Shown here piece after piece: positions 15,573-22,199 of a stretch of 64,000 bases of DNA (positions within the stretch are counted from its first letter, which is position 1; every line of letters starts with the position of its first letter). A program made the position numbers and the translations under genes. This DNA comes from a virus, in IMG/VR virus record IMGVR_UViG_3300032245_001860, positions 1 to 64,000 of that record; one strand, given 5' to 3'. The notes beneath the pieces were generated by a model, which saw only the letters and a list, made by a program, of their open reading frames with translations, was not told where the DNA came from and did not search any database.

Positions 15573-15596
15573 TGGGGTGATAATATTATCACCCCA
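15573..15596. repeat. Intergenic stem-loop, copy 12 of 26
   Basis: TGGGGTGATAAT / ATTATCACCCCA. It overlaps the last codons of the small basic gene at 15589. Confidence 0.9.
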
Positions 15597-15759
15597 TAAA
15601 TAAAGAATCGCCAGAACTTTTATCCTGGCGATTTTTGTGCTTATCTTTTCGAGTGTATTTAGTTTTATCTTTAAACACTATGGGTCTTTGCCTACTTGCT
15701 CGCATCATTTCTGTTCCTGATGCAAGATTCAGCTCCTCAACATACTTTCTCTTTTTCAT
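15589..15759 (-). CDS. Small basic protein, 56 residues
   Basis: MKKRKYVEELNLASGTEMMR then a lysine/arginine-rich tail (FKDKTKYTRKDKHKNR). AGGAG lies 6 nt before the ATG and the start overlaps the upstream gene by 23 nt, both typical of real coupled genes. The last codons run through a CGCCAG / CTGGCG hairpin and into the stem-loop, so the natural stop may be part of the regulatory unit. Function unknown. Confidence 0.55.
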   Translation of the reverse strand: MKKRKYVEELNLASGTEMMRASRQRPIVFKDKTKYTRKDKHKNRQDKSSGDSLFMG

Positions 15760-16033
15760 TTTGAACTCCTATCCAGCCATATGTTTCTGAGTGGTTTTTA
15801 AAATCTTCCACTAACTTATAGTATTCATTCTCGTATATTGTATACAAAGACTTGAATCTTTTTTGGTATTTTGTTTCTGATAATCTTTTTGCCATGTATT
15901 TGACAGTAGTACTACATAAATCCTCTGACATGGTAAAGCCTGTAATATCTTGCACTAAAATTTCATAATGATGAAAATGATTCCATTGCCCTAAACAATC
16001 ACCATTAGAAGTCATCCAGAAAACTTTCTTCAT
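15737..16033 (-). CDS. Unknown protein, 98 residues
   Basis: ATG at 16033 (MKKVFWMTSNGDCLGQW) with GGGAG 8 nt before it. Helical C-terminus. No recognised family. Confidence 0.55.
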   Translation of the reverse strand: MKKVFWMTSNGDCLGQWNHFHHYEILVQDITGFTMSEDLCSTTVKYMAKRLSETKYQKRFKSLYTIYENEYYKLVEDFKNHSETYGWIGVQNEKEKVC

Positions 16034-16050
16034 CTCTGCTCTCCCACTAC

Positions 16051-16079
16051 AATATACCAAACTATACACAAATCTGCAA
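16051..16079 (-). promoter_or_regulatory. Minus-strand promoter of the 16033 operon
   Basis: TTGCAG, 17-nt spacer, TATATT. Confidence 0.65.
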
Positions 16080-16107
16080 CAAAATTAATTTATTTGACAT
16101 TATGTCT

Positions 16108-16131
16108 TGGGGTGATAATATTATCACCCCA
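16108..16131. repeat. Intergenic stem-loop, copy 13 of 26 (divergent site)
   Basis: TGGGGTGATAAT / ATTATCACCCCA, between divergent operons. Confidence 0.9.
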
Positions 16132-16196
16132 GATTCAATATTTGTCCATAAAATAATATAATGATACAATAGGTCATCAACTATAAGGAGATTCTT

Positions 16197-16574
16197 GTGT
16201 TTGACCCATCCAACATTGTCAACCCAGAGTATTGGTTTGACAAGCCGCTTATATATACAAACCATGCCAGAGAAAGATGTTTAGAACGTGCAATATTGTT
16301 TTATGATTTTATTCCGATAAATTCTAAACTTATGGATTGCGAAAAAGATAACAACAATAACATCACTTTTTTATGTTTCAAGATAAATGAACGAGGAGAT
16401 TGTTTTATTGTAACTCATGATGGTGTGGTAATTACAGTGTTCAACTGCCATGATAGAGGTTTTAATAAATACACTCATAGAAAGAACTTAAGAAGGCAAC
16501 ATAAGAATAATCTGATTGCTTATTTTGGAGATAGCACACACAGATTAATCCCAAGGAAATTTGCCAAGAGATGA
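16197..16574 (+). CDS. Unknown protein with HARERCLER motif
   Basis: 125 residues from GTG 16197, with AAGGAG 6 nt before it. Near residue 22 the string YTNHARERCLERAI resembles the HA.ERM.ERgI pattern of DUF4258 and related RelE-fold small proteins, and a VTHDGVVITVF strand follows. A toxin-like RNase fold is possible, but catalytic residues cannot be confirmed. Confidence 0.5.
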   Translation: MFDPSNIVNPEYWFDKPLIYTNHARERCLERAILFYDFIPINSKLMDCEKDNNNNITFLCFKINERGDCFIVTHDGVVITVFNCHDRGFNKYTHRKNLRRQHKNNLIAYFGDSTHRLIPRKFAKR

Positions 16575-16581
16575 GGACAAA

Positions 16582-16884
16582 ATGAATATAAATCTTACTG
16601 AATTTGGAGACTGTATAGTTGTTAGAGGTACATATAAAGAAACTGGCCATTTGTCTGTTTTGATTACAGATTTAGAAAATAAAGTATTGGCACAAATTTC
16701 AAAAGATTTACCTAATGCATCTACATTATCTGAGGATGAATTTTATTTTGATTCAAAAGAATACAGTGGTTTATCTTCTCAACTTTTAGCGTTACCAGAG
16801 TTTACAAAAACTACAAGGAAAACTAAATCTTCAAGTTTGTTTGATGATACTGTTTATTATATTTGGAAATTTACTGGAGCATAA
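16582..16884 (+). CDS. Unknown protein, 100 residues
   Basis: Starts at ATG 16582 with GAGG upstream, 7 nt after the previous stop. Part of the same operon. It shares the arrangement 'DLPNASTLSEDEFYFDSKE...ALPEF' with the minus-strand gene at 19431 ('NLPDTDIEPREFHFNSND...LNSGHF'), so the two are probably paralogues. Confidence 0.55.
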   Translation: MNINLTEFGDCIVVRGTYKETGHLSVLITDLENKVLAQISKDLPNASTLSEDEFYFDSKEYSGLSSQLLALPEFTKTTRKTKSSSLFDDTVYYIWKFTGA

Positions 16885-16885
16885 A

Positions 16886-16915
16886 AAAATCCCTCTTCGG
16901 AGGGATTTTTCTTTT
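16886..16915. terminator. Shared bidirectional terminator
   Basis: AAAATCCCTC-TTCG-GAGGGATTTTT, between converging genes. Confidence 0.85.
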
Positions 16916-17120
16916 AACTGTACTTTATATTCTCTACTAAAACATAAAACTCCATGGGTGTTTTGTTCAATACATTACACAACTTAACCAAGTTTTTAGA
17001 ACTTGGAATCCTCTGACCTGATAACCAGCTACTAACATGAGGCTGAGAAGTGCCTACTCTTTCTGCTATTTCCTTCTGAGTTAAACCATTCTGTAGTTCC
17101 GATATAAAAAATCTTTTCAC
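16914..17120 (-). CDS. XRE-family HTH regulator, 68 residues
   Basis: Residues 10-60 are a Cro/CI-type helix-turn-helix (LTQKEIAERVGTSQPHVSSW, then LSGQRIPSSKNLVKLC). GTG 17120 is preferred because GGAGG lies 8 nt upstream. It binds DNA; target unknown. It diverges from a close paralogue at 17276 with one stem-loop copy between the two, as in a Cro/CI switch. Confidence 0.85.
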   Translation of the reverse strand: MKRFFISELQNGLTQKEIAERVGTSQPHVSSWLSGQRIPSSKNLVKLCNVLNKTPMEFYVLVENIKYS

Positions 17121-17179
17121 ATTACAAACCTCCAAGCATAATAATACCACAATATACCACTGTAGACAAATATTATTTA

Positions 17180-17203
17180 TGGGGTGATAATATTATCACC
17201 CCA
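17180..17203. repeat. Intergenic stem-loop, copy 14 of 26 (between two HTH genes)
   Basis: TGGGGTGATAAT / ATTATCACCCCA. A minus promoter (TTGTCT-N17-TATTAT) and a plus TATAAT lie on either side. Confidence 0.9.
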
Positions 17204-17275
17204 AGCTGAGTAAATAAAGTAAATTCCATTATGACATATGTGATATAATTGGATATCAAAGACTGGGAGAATCAA

Positions 17276-17488
17276 ATGGATAAAAGGATGGAAGTTATCA
17301 TCTTACAAAAAGGTATGACACAAAAAGAGATAGCAGAGAGAGTGGGAGTACATCAACCCAAAGTTTCAGAATGGCTTAGAGGAGTAAGAATTCCAAATTC
17401 GAAGTTATTATATAAACTTGCTGAAGTCTTAGAAGAAGAACCAGCAGTGTTAGTAGATAAGTTAAAGCAAATATCAGAGTTAGAATAG
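17276..17488 (+). CDS. XRE-family HTH regulator, 70 residues
   Basis: MTQKEIAERVGVHQPKVSEW followed by LRGVRIPNSKLLYKLAEVLE, a full HTH_3 domain closely similar to the divergent gene at 16914. ATG 17276 follows GGGAG by 6 nt. Two paralogous repressors facing apart over a shared operator region suggest a bistable or mutually repressing pair (inference). Confidence 0.85.
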   Translation: MDKRMEVIILQKGMTQKEIAERVGVHQPKVSEWLRGVRIPNSKLLYKLAEVLEEEPAVLVDKLKQISELE

Positions 17489-17514
17489 AAAATCCCCCAG
17501 AAATGGGGGATTTT
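17489..17514. terminator. Bidirectional terminator
   Basis: AAAATCCCCC / GGGGGATTTT around AGAAAT. Confidence 0.8.
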
Positions 17515-17517
17515 AGT

Positions 17518-17790
17518 TTAGTCCATGATTACGCTGAGTCTGTCTTCTTTTGTCTTTATATGACCAGAAAACCAGCCATTTTTAGAAGGCTCAATCTCAG
17601 ACACAGATTCAACCAGATTCAATTGGTGCTTGTACACCTCTTCAAGTGATACAATCTGCTGTTGGATGTTTTCTGCTATTGCTTTGTTTATTGCAAGCAT
17701 CTCAATCTTGATATCTTGAAGAGCGACAATCTGATTGCGAGTTGACAAAAGAATCTCACGAAGCCTGTCCGAATTTTTAGTAGTTCTCAT
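17518..17790 (-). CDS. Coiled-coil protein, 90 residues
   Basis: ATG 17790 with AAGGAGG 5 nt upstream. Heptad-like helix through residues 5-65 (LREILLSTRNQIVALQDIKI and onward). No recognised family. Confidence 0.55.
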   Translation of the reverse strand: MRTTKNSDRLREILLSTRNQIVALQDIKIEMLAINKAIAENIQQQIVSLEEVYKHQLNLVESVSEIEPSKNGWFSGHIKTKEDRLSVIMD

Positions 17791-17869
17791 AACTACCTCC
17801 TTATGATAGAAGTATATCACAATATACAAGCCTCACCACTAAATTAATAATTTATTTTTGTATTGAATC

Positions 17870-17893
17870 TGGGGTTATAATATTATAACCCCA
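17870..17893. repeat. Intergenic stem-loop, copy 15 of 26
   Basis: TGGGGTTATAAT / ATTATAACCCCA. Confidence 0.9.
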
Positions 17894-17910
17894 AGAGCTA
17901 TTATGCAAAT

Positions 17911-17944
17911 AAAAAAATATCCCTTGACTTTCGTCAAGGGATAT
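17911..17944 (-). terminator. Minus-strand terminator
   Basis: ATATCCCTTGAC / GTCAAGGGATAT with a 4-nt loop and, on the minus strand, a T7 run. Confidence 0.85.
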
Positions 17945-17955
17945 GGTTGTGGAGT

Positions 17956-18156
17956 TTAGTAATCGTCTCCGTCATAACCACCATAGTCTTCATCGGTTCC
18001 GAAACCAGCAGAAGCCAATGCATCAGCATCCATCCAAGATTCATCCTCATAAGGCTCATCGCATTCCTGTTCTTCAAAGTCCTCTTCCCAATCTCTTGGG
18101 TCGAGGTCAACGCTTGGGAAAATTCTTGCTTCCAGTTCTGCTTCAGTGTAATCCAT
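17956..18156 (-). CDS. Very acidic small protein, 66 residues
   Basis: MDYTEAELEARIFPSVDLDP then a nearly all-acidic stretch ending EDYGGYDGDDY. GGAG lies 6 nt before the ATG. The charge pattern would suit a DNA mimic or inhibitor, but no family is recognised. Confidence 0.55.
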   Translation of the reverse strand: MDYTEAELEARIFPSVDLDPRDWEEDFEEQECDEPYEDESWMDADALASAGFGTDEDYGGYDGDDY

Positions 18157-18176
18157 CTCTATCTCCTTACTCCTAA

Positions 18177-18204
18177 AGTATACCACATTATACTGAGGTG
18201 TCAA
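18177..18204 (-). promoter_or_regulatory. Minus promoter of the 18156 gene
   Basis: TTGACA, 16-nt spacer, TATACT; it overlaps the end of the upstream gene. Confidence 0.7.
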
Positions 18205-18538
18205 CTGTATCCCAGCCAGCTGGAGCACCTTTCTTCCAATCAATTTCTTTTGTATCATTCCAAGTTGCAGGGCAATTAGATTCTACGAATAAAGCAAAGT
18301 CTGATGCCTCTTCGTCATCTCTAAGGTAATATACTACCGCTTCGTAGTATGACCCGTAATCGCTACCATCTTCACGCTTAATGCCAAACCAAGCACCTTC
18401 AGGAACATTAAGAAATATGTCCTTGAGCATCTGTACATACTTGCGAACCTCTGCTACATGAGCAGAATAATCATGCATATCCACACATTCTTCTTCGCAT
18501 GGGTTTGGTCCAAGGTAAAACCAGTTCTTTTTATCCAT
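18188..18538 (-). CDS. Unknown protein, 116 residues
   Basis: Leaderless type: TTGAAC-N16-TATACT (18545-18572), six bases, ATG. Contains EGAWFGIKREDGSDYGSYYE. Soluble alpha/beta; no recognised domain. Confidence 0.6.
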   Translation of the reverse strand: MDKKNWFYLGPNPCEEECVDMHDYSAHVAEVRKYVQMLKDIFLNVPEGAWFGIKREDGSDYGSYYEAVVYYLRDDEEASDFALFVESNCPATWNDTKEIDWKKGAPAGWDTVDTSV

Positions 18539-18600
18539 GACGTAAGTATACCATAATATACTACCTGTTCAAGAAAAATTAATTTATTTGACAAAATTAT

Positions 18601-18626
18601 TTGGGGTGATTTTTATATCACCCCAA
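18601..18626. repeat. Intergenic stem-loop, copy 16 of 26
   Basis: Arms TTGGGGTGAT / ATCACCCCAA around TTTTAT. Confidence 0.9.
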
Positions 18627-18706
18627 AAAAAGCCCAGCAATAAATTACTGAGCTTTTTCTGAAGGAGTTTGAAATGAATAACAAGTTGAAAATGAAAGGT
18701 TCAACA
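18624..18706 (-). ncRNA. Candidate small RNA with exposed anti-Shine-Dalgarno
   Basis: Minus-strand unit with promoter TTGACA-N16-TATACT at 18712-18739. The RNA is about 80 nt: a first hairpin GTTGAA / TTCAAC (18685-18705), a single-stranded stretch containing CTCCTT (complement of AAGGAG, 18662-18667), then the terminator AGCTCAGTAA / TTGCTGGGCT with two G-U pairs and T7. The wobbles pair only in the minus transcript. This is the classic hairpin-seed-terminator layout of bacterial small RNAs. A 20-codon frame beginning near the 5' end is the alternative. Confidence 0.5.
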
Positions 18707-18711
18707 TGTTA

Positions 18712-18739
18712 AGTATACCTGTTTTTCAAATAATGTCAA
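18712..18739 (-). promoter_or_regulatory. Promoter of candidate small RNA
   Basis: TTGACA, 16-nt spacer, TATACT, partly inside the hairpin CAAGGGGAA / TTCCCCTTG that follows the 18762 gene. Confidence 0.6.
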
Positions 18740-18761
18740 GGGGAATTTCTTCCCCTTGTTT

Positions 18762-19088
18762 TTAGTTTAATTTAGATGATTGGCAAATTATGCATTTACC
18801 AATAATGCCTACCTCATCAGTACCGTATGCCTCACGGTACATATTGGTGGCAATCATATTCACTACAGGATATGCTCTAAGCAATGCCTCTTCGTCGCAA
18901 ATAAGAATCAAGTCATCCTTAAGATTTACCACTTGGATAAGTTCACAACCTAATGCTTCGTATAGGGAATCAAGCGTAAACTCACCCTTGTATTCATAAA
19001 CGTCACGACTTGGCGTGATAACAAATGACTTGCCAGATTTAATCTGGTCAAGCATCACATTCAAAGCCAACACTGGAAGTCCAATCAT
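18762..19088 (-). CDS. Unknown protein, 108 residues
   Basis: ATG 19088 (MIGLPVLALNVMLDQIKSGK) with GAGG 6 nt before it; an in-frame GTG at 19100 is less likely. The C-terminus has CIICQSS. No recognised family. Confidence 0.55.
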   Translation of the reverse strand: MIGLPVLALNVMLDQIKSGKSFVITPSRDVYEYKGEFTLDSLYEALGCELIQVVNLKDDLILICDEEALLRAYPVVNMIATNMYREAYGTDEVGIIGKCIICQSSKLN

Positions 19089-19110
19089 CGTATACCTCAC
19101 TTACAGAATA

Positions 19111-19138
19111 AGTATACCAGATTATATCAGCGATGCAA
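19111..19138 (-). promoter_or_regulatory. Minus promoter of the 19088 gene
   Basis: TTGCAT, 16-nt spacer, TATACT. Confidence 0.7.
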
Positions 19139-19166
19139 ATTTATTTAATTATTTGACAAAAGGATC

Positions 19167-19190
19167 TGGGGTGATAATATTATCACCCCA
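19167..19190. repeat. Intergenic stem-loop, copy 17 of 26
   Basis: TGGGGTGATAAT / ATTATCACCCCA. TTTGACA flanks it on the promoter side. Confidence 0.9.
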
Positions 19191-19198
19191 AGGTACAG

Positions 19199-19429
19199 TT
19201 AATAACCGTACCAAGGAATAATTTTTTCTGAAAAAACAAAGAGCTGGACTTCATCATTGACTACTTTATATCTCATAATGCAATAATTACTACCACATTG
19301 ACAAAAAGGCGCCCAAGCATTCCATCCTAAACAATCAGGCAGACAGGCATCACTCTCAAAGTGATGCCATTTCTCTTCAGCCAAAAGTTCAGAATATTTC
19401 TTGAGAAATTCATGGCGGTAAGTTCTCAA
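19199..19429 (-). CDS. Unknown cysteine-containing protein, 76 residues
   Basis: TTG 19429 follows GAGGG by 5 nt and the upstream stop by 1 nt; a TTG at 19444 is the alternative. Cysteines C..DC.GW......FC.C...YC may bind a metal. Last gene of a three-gene operon. Confidence 0.5.
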   Translation of the reverse strand: MRTYRHEFLKKYSELLAEEKWHHFESDACLPDCLGWNAWAPFCQCGSNYCIMRYKVVNDEVQLFVFSEKIIPWYGY

Positions 19430-19430
19430 A

Positions 19431-19736
19431 TTATCCCTCAACAATTTCTACATGGTCTTTGAGTCTGAACACTGGATATTCACACCAACCTGATTGATGT
19501 GATTTGCCTGTGTCTTCAAAATGTCCAGAATTCAAAACTTCTTCTTTCATGGAGCCAGCATCATTACTGTTAAAATGAAACTCTCTTGGCTCAATGTCTG
19601 TGTCTGGAAGGTTAGCTGAGATTTTTACAAGTGGCATACCATCTTGAAACAATTGGATGCCGACATGACCATTGGTATATCTACCAATCTTTGCAGTAGC
19701 CCAACCATATCTTGTAATGAGTTCAATTTTTTGCAT
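19431..19736 (-). CDS. Unknown protein, 101 residues
   Basis: Coupled to the previous gene by TAATG overlap. Same layout as the plus-strand gene at 16582 (see there), so a probable paralogue. No recognised domain. Confidence 0.55.
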   Translation of the reverse strand: MQKIELITRYGWATAKIGRYTNGHVGIQLFQDGMPLVKISANLPDTDIEPREFHFNSNDAGSMKEEVLNSGHFEDTGKSHQSGWCEYPVFRLKDHVEIVEG

Positions 19737-19981
19737 TATACTAACTGCTCCATGTTTTCTTTTGCTCTGTTAAAGATAGTATACCAGTCAATAGTAGCCC
19801 ATGCAGAATAAAACATATCCCTGCCATATAAATTCATGTCTTCTGGTTTGCAAAAATCTTTAATCTGAAACTTAATAAATTCTTCGCTATTTCCTTTATT
19901 CAACATCTCAACAATTGTTTCCATATGAAGGACATTGACAGACCAAGTAGCCTGATTCTTCCAGCCGTTGTAATCGCTCAT
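19736..19981 (-). CDS. NGW.N..TW-type phage protein, 81 residues
   Basis: The N-terminus YNGWKNQATWSVNVLH is the hallmark of a widespread family of small phage/plasmid proteins (NGWTNyeTW.v.l). Function unknown. The start codon is six bases after TATACT (19988-19993), so the operon mRNA is probably leaderless. Confidence 0.65.
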   Translation of the reverse strand: MSDYNGWKNQATWSVNVLHMETIVEMLNKGNSEEFIKFQIKDFCKPEDMNLYGRDMFYSAWATIDWYTIFNRAKENMEQLV

Positions 19982-20043
19982 AGGAAAAGTATATCATAAT
20001 ATACCAACGATGCTACAAATATTTAATTATTTGACAAATTATT

Positions 20044-20069
20044 TTGGGGTGGTAATAATACCACCCCAA
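20044..20069. repeat. Intergenic stem-loop, copy 18 of 26
   Basis: Arms TTGGGGTGGTA / TACCACCCCAA around ATAA. Confidence 0.9.
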
Positions 20070-20083
20070 TTTGATGATGATAA

Positions 20084-20112
20084 ATAAAAAAGAGGGAGCT
20101 TTTGCTCCCTTT
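20084..20112 (-). terminator. Minus-strand terminator
   Basis: AGGGAGC / GCTCCCT with a 4-nt loop and a T-run on the minus strand. Confidence 0.8.
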
Positions 20113-20168
20113 CACTACTTTTTTTTCCGCTCTTCTTTTTTCTCTTGGAAACAATCTTCACAGGCTCC

Positions 20169-20267
20169 CTACCACCTGTTAGTCTCCTCCCATCTCCAAC
20201 ATCTACCTTCACCTGCTCCAACATAGCAAGCACAATAACAACATTGTTTTCCATACTTGTTTTTCAT
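20169..20267 (-). CDS. Tiny cysteine-rich protein, 32 residues (start uncertain)
   Basis: MKNKYGKQCCYCACYVGAGE then GRCWRWEETNRW. GGAGG lies 5 nt before the ATG and a good promoter (TTGACA-N17-TATATT, 20284-20312) is upstream. An overlapping frame starting at ATG 20254 (MENNVVIVLAML...) is longer but has no ribosome site and runs through the terminator and the stem-loop. Only one of the two is likely real. Confidence 0.4.
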   Translation of the reverse strand: MKNKYGKQCCYCACYVGAGEGRCWRWEETNRW

Positions 20268-20283
20268 AACTACCTCCAAAGTA

Positions 20284-20312
20284 AATATACCAGTATATAC
20301 TTCAGATGTCAA
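20284..20312 (-). promoter_or_regulatory. Minus promoter of the 20267 gene
   Basis: TTGACA, 17-nt spacer, TATATT. Confidence 0.75.
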
Positions 20313-20322
20313 GAAAATTTAT

Positions 20323-20667
20323 CTACTTTGCGTAATCTATGCTTTGGAATGTTGACTGCTTGAACATATCTGCTATCTTGTATGCCTCTGAAAGAAATGC
20401 ATAGATAGCACTTGAAAGAACCAAAAAACTACTTTGGTCATATGTCAGGTCTTTTGGCAAGATTTGATAGCACTGTTCATTTCCATTATTGAGAAATGTA
20501 TAAACTGTGCCTGAAATCTGCAATTTTTGTTTATTATATTGAACTTGAATTTGTCCAACATCATGAGTAATGACTAATACTAAATCTTGAGTGGCAAAAG
20601 AATCTATTGATTCTTTAACAAATGTTTCAGAGTCATAAATAAACTTTGCATTATTACTGTAAATCAT
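20323..20667 (-). CDS. Unknown protein, 114 residues
   Basis: TAATG overlap with the preceding gene. Beta-rich centre (DLVLVITHDVGQIQVQYNKQ). No recognised family. Last gene of the 21193 operon. Confidence 0.55.
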   Translation of the reverse strand: MIYSNNAKFIYDSETFVKESIDSFATQDLVLVITHDVGQIQVQYNKQKLQISGTVYTFLNNGNEQCYQILPKDLTYDQSSFLVLSSAIYAFLSEAYKIADMFKQSTFQSIDYAK

Positions 20668-20981
20668 TAGATTACTCTTCTCTTTTCATTCTCATCAGCG
20701 TTACTTATCATACAGCACAAAAAATAATAAAACAATACTGCAAAACAAGCAAGCATACCATTACTAAACAACCAGTATGCGGTTTTGCCATCACCTGTAA
20801 AAATCCACTCAAACAAACCATACACCAATGAAAGAGGAGTGGCACAAGCAAGAATGGTAAGAATGTTTTTCAATACTTTCAGACCTGTTGTGGTGTAAAG
20901 TCTCATATGGGCAAAAAAGACAAGCAATCCGCCACCCCAAACCACAACATACAATAATCTATTAACCATATCTAAAGTCAT
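20667..20981 (-). CDS. Polytopic small membrane protein, 104 residues
   Basis: Three hydrophobic stretches, near residues 8-25 (VVVWGGGLLVFFAHM), 37-57 and 70-90 (GMLACFAVLFYYFLCCMI). GGAGG lies 4 nt before ATG 20981, which overlaps the upstream stop as ATGA. Role unknown. Confidence 0.6.
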   Translation of the reverse strand: MTLDMVNRLLYVVVWGGGLLVFFAHMRLYTTTGLKVLKNILTILACATPLSLVYGLFEWIFTGDGKTAYWLFSNGMLACFAVLFYYFLCCMISNADENEKRRVI

Positions 20982-21193
20982 CCTGCTACCTCCCAATTTT
21001 CTGCCATTACATCTTCTGTCTTCAGAGTATAATATGCCCAATTAACTACATCACCATTTGAAAAAATAATCTTGAATTTCAATCGCTCATTTTCTAACTT
21101 GACAAATAGAATTGTGCTTTTATGTTCATATGGTTTTGTTCTTGTGATTGTTTGACCATCACGTAATGCTGGTAATACCTGTTCAAGTTTCAT
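20978..21193 (-). CDS. DUF2829 / Tad2-like small protein
   Basis: 71 residues: MKLEQVLPALRDGQTITR at the start and TLKTEDVMAENWEV at the end match the DUF2829 pattern (m.f.eAl.alk.Gk.vtR ... t.eDilAeDWev). In that family Tad2 sequesters the signal molecule of the Thoeris defence system. This copy is shorter than usual and its middle is diverged, so the activity is uncertain. Leaderless: six bases between TATACT and ATG. Confidence 0.6.
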   Translation of the reverse strand: MKLEQVLPALRDGQTITRTKPYEHKSTILFVKLENERLKFKIIFSNGDVVNWAYYTLKTEDVMAENWEVAG

Positions 21194-21199
21194 GATTAG

Positions 21200-21227
21200 A
21201 GTATACCATAGTATACTATCGTTGCAA
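21200..21227 (-). promoter_or_regulatory. Leaderless-type minus promoter
   Basis: TTGCAA, 16-nt spacer, TATACT, 6 nt, ATG 21193. Confidence 0.75.
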
Positions 21228-21255
21228 CAAAAATTAATTTATTTGACAAGATTAT

Positions 21256-21281
21256 TTGGGGTGGTATTATTACCACCCCAA
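21256..21281. repeat. Intergenic stem-loop, copy 19 of 26
   Basis: Arms TTGGGGTGGTA / TACCACCCCAA around TTAT. Confidence 0.9.
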
Positions 21282-21318
21282 AAAGAAAACCCCAAGATAA
21301 ATTTCCTGGGGTTTTATA

Positions 21319-21579
21319 TTATGCTTCTACGTTTACATACTTGGCTTCGGGATACCAGTGTTGAACCATCAGGACAGCTTCTTTTGGTTCCTGATCATCA
21401 AGATTATTTACAAAGTCTTTCAACAATGTAAAAAACTTGTATCTGGAAACCAATGTCAATGAAGTGTTTTCATCACCTGTAGTGAACTTTTCCAAAAACT
21501 GTTCCTGTTCATCATCACCCAATTCAATACTTTCAAAGATATATGAAGCATTCCAATAACCAACAGTTTCAACCGCCAT
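21319..21579 (-). CDS. Unknown acidic protein, 86 residues
   Basis: GAGGTG precedes the ATG and TAATG couples it to the tiny membrane gene upstream. Helical and acidic; no recognised family. Confidence 0.55.
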   Translation of the reverse strand: MAVETVGYWNASYIFESIELGDDEQEQFLEKFTTGDENTSLTLVSRYKFFTLLKDFVNNLDDQEPKEAVLMVQHWYPEAKYVNVEA

Positions 21580-21668
21580 TATTTCACCTCAACTTTCTTT
21601 GACAACATTCCAAATGCGATAGACAACAACGCCAAAGTTACAAGCACAGACATTACAATACTATCCAT
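21579..21668 (-). CDS. Tiny membrane protein, 29 residues
   Basis: MDSIVMSVLVTLALLSIAFG then MLSKKVEVK: one membrane helix and a basic end. GAGGAGG lies 7 nt before the ATG, and TAATG overlaps occur at both ends, so translation is well supported despite its size. Confidence 0.6.
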   Translation of the reverse strand: MDSIVMSVLVTLALLSIAFGMLSKKVEVK

Positions 21669-21886
21669 TACTTTGCCTCCTCTGCAAACGGGTCACCAAT
21701 CTCATCCTGTTCATCAAAAGCCTTGCCAATCGCTTCCAACTCTGCATCAAGTTTTGCAAGGTCTTCGGTAATCCAAGCCAACCTTTGTTCTGGTGTTGCA
21801 ATCTCGACTGAAAGAGAGGCTGAAACTTGGCACTTGAATGCCGTCTTTGCTACTTCACACTTGATAATGTAATCTTGATATGTCAT
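21668..21886 (-). CDS. Unknown acidic helical protein, 72 residues
   Basis: ATG 21886 (MTYQDYIIKCEVAKTAFKCQ) with AAGGGG upstream. First gene of a three-gene operon. Acidic helical C-terminus. Confidence 0.55.
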   Translation of the reverse strand: MTYQDYIIKCEVAKTAFKCQVSASLSVEIATPEQRLAWITEDLAKLDAELEAIGKAFDEQDEIGDPFAEEAK

Positions 21887-21907
21887 CTCTATCCCCTTAC
21901 ACTTAGA

Positions 21908-21935
21908 AGTATACCACAATATACTACCATTGCAA
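21908..21935 (-). promoter_or_regulatory. Minus promoter of the 21886 operon
   Basis: TTGCAA, 16-nt spacer, TATACT. Confidence 0.75.
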
Positions 21936-21963
21936 GAAAAATTAATTTATTTGACAAAATACT

Positions 21964-21989
21964 TTGGGGTGATATCAATATCACCCCAA
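21964..21989. repeat. Intergenic stem-loop, copy 20 of 26
   Basis: Arms TTGGGGTGATAT / ATATCACCCCAA around CA. Confidence 0.9.
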
Positions 21990-21999
21990 ATAACAAATA

Positions 22000-22028
22000 A
22001 ACCCCCAAGAAAATTCTTAGGGGGTTTA
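22000..22028 (-). terminator. Terminator of the non-coding stretch
   Basis: ACCCCC-AAGAA / TTCTT-A-GGGGGT with one irregularity; T-rich sequence on the minus side. Confidence 0.6.
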
Positions 22029-22049
22029 TTTGATGGTTACACTATAGAG

Positions 22050-22162
22050 GATTGATTTGTGGTTAGCTGGACTTCAACCAGTACGGAACACAAGGGCAGT
22101 TCTTTCGATGGTCTCTGCCTCCGATGTTATCCTTGTCCTTAAAGGAGCATGATACCCAACCA
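22050..22162 (-). ncRNA. Candidate structured RNA B
   Basis: No gene fits 22030-22326. Promoter TTGACG-N17-TATAAT (22169-22197) starts an RNA whose 5' end (GTGGTT) pairs with AACCAC at its 3' end; on DNA the full arms are TGATTTGTGGTT / AACCACAAATCA. Inside lie ACAAGG / CCTTGT, GGCAG / CTGCC and a 7-nt-loop hairpin CTGG-TTGAAGT-CCAG. It is followed by the terminator at 22000-22028. Similarity to a known RNA class was not recognised. Confidence 0.5.
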
Positions 22163-22168
22163 CAAATC

Positions 22169-22197
22169 ATTATACTTGGAGATATTGTTTGCGTCAA
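22169..22197 (-). promoter_or_regulatory. Promoter of candidate RNA B
   Basis: TTGACG, 17-nt spacer, TATAAT. Confidence 0.65.
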
Positions 22198-22199
22198 TA

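Noticed and set aside
17943-18279. Plus-strand frames of 77 and 110 codons
   Set aside because: Antisense to two minus-strand genes that have promoters and ribosome sites.
18674-18712. 12-codon plus-strand frame behind a perfect AAGGAG
   Set aside because: Too short, on the opposite strand to its surroundings; the AAGGAG is better explained as the complement of the CTCCTT in the minus-strand small RNA.
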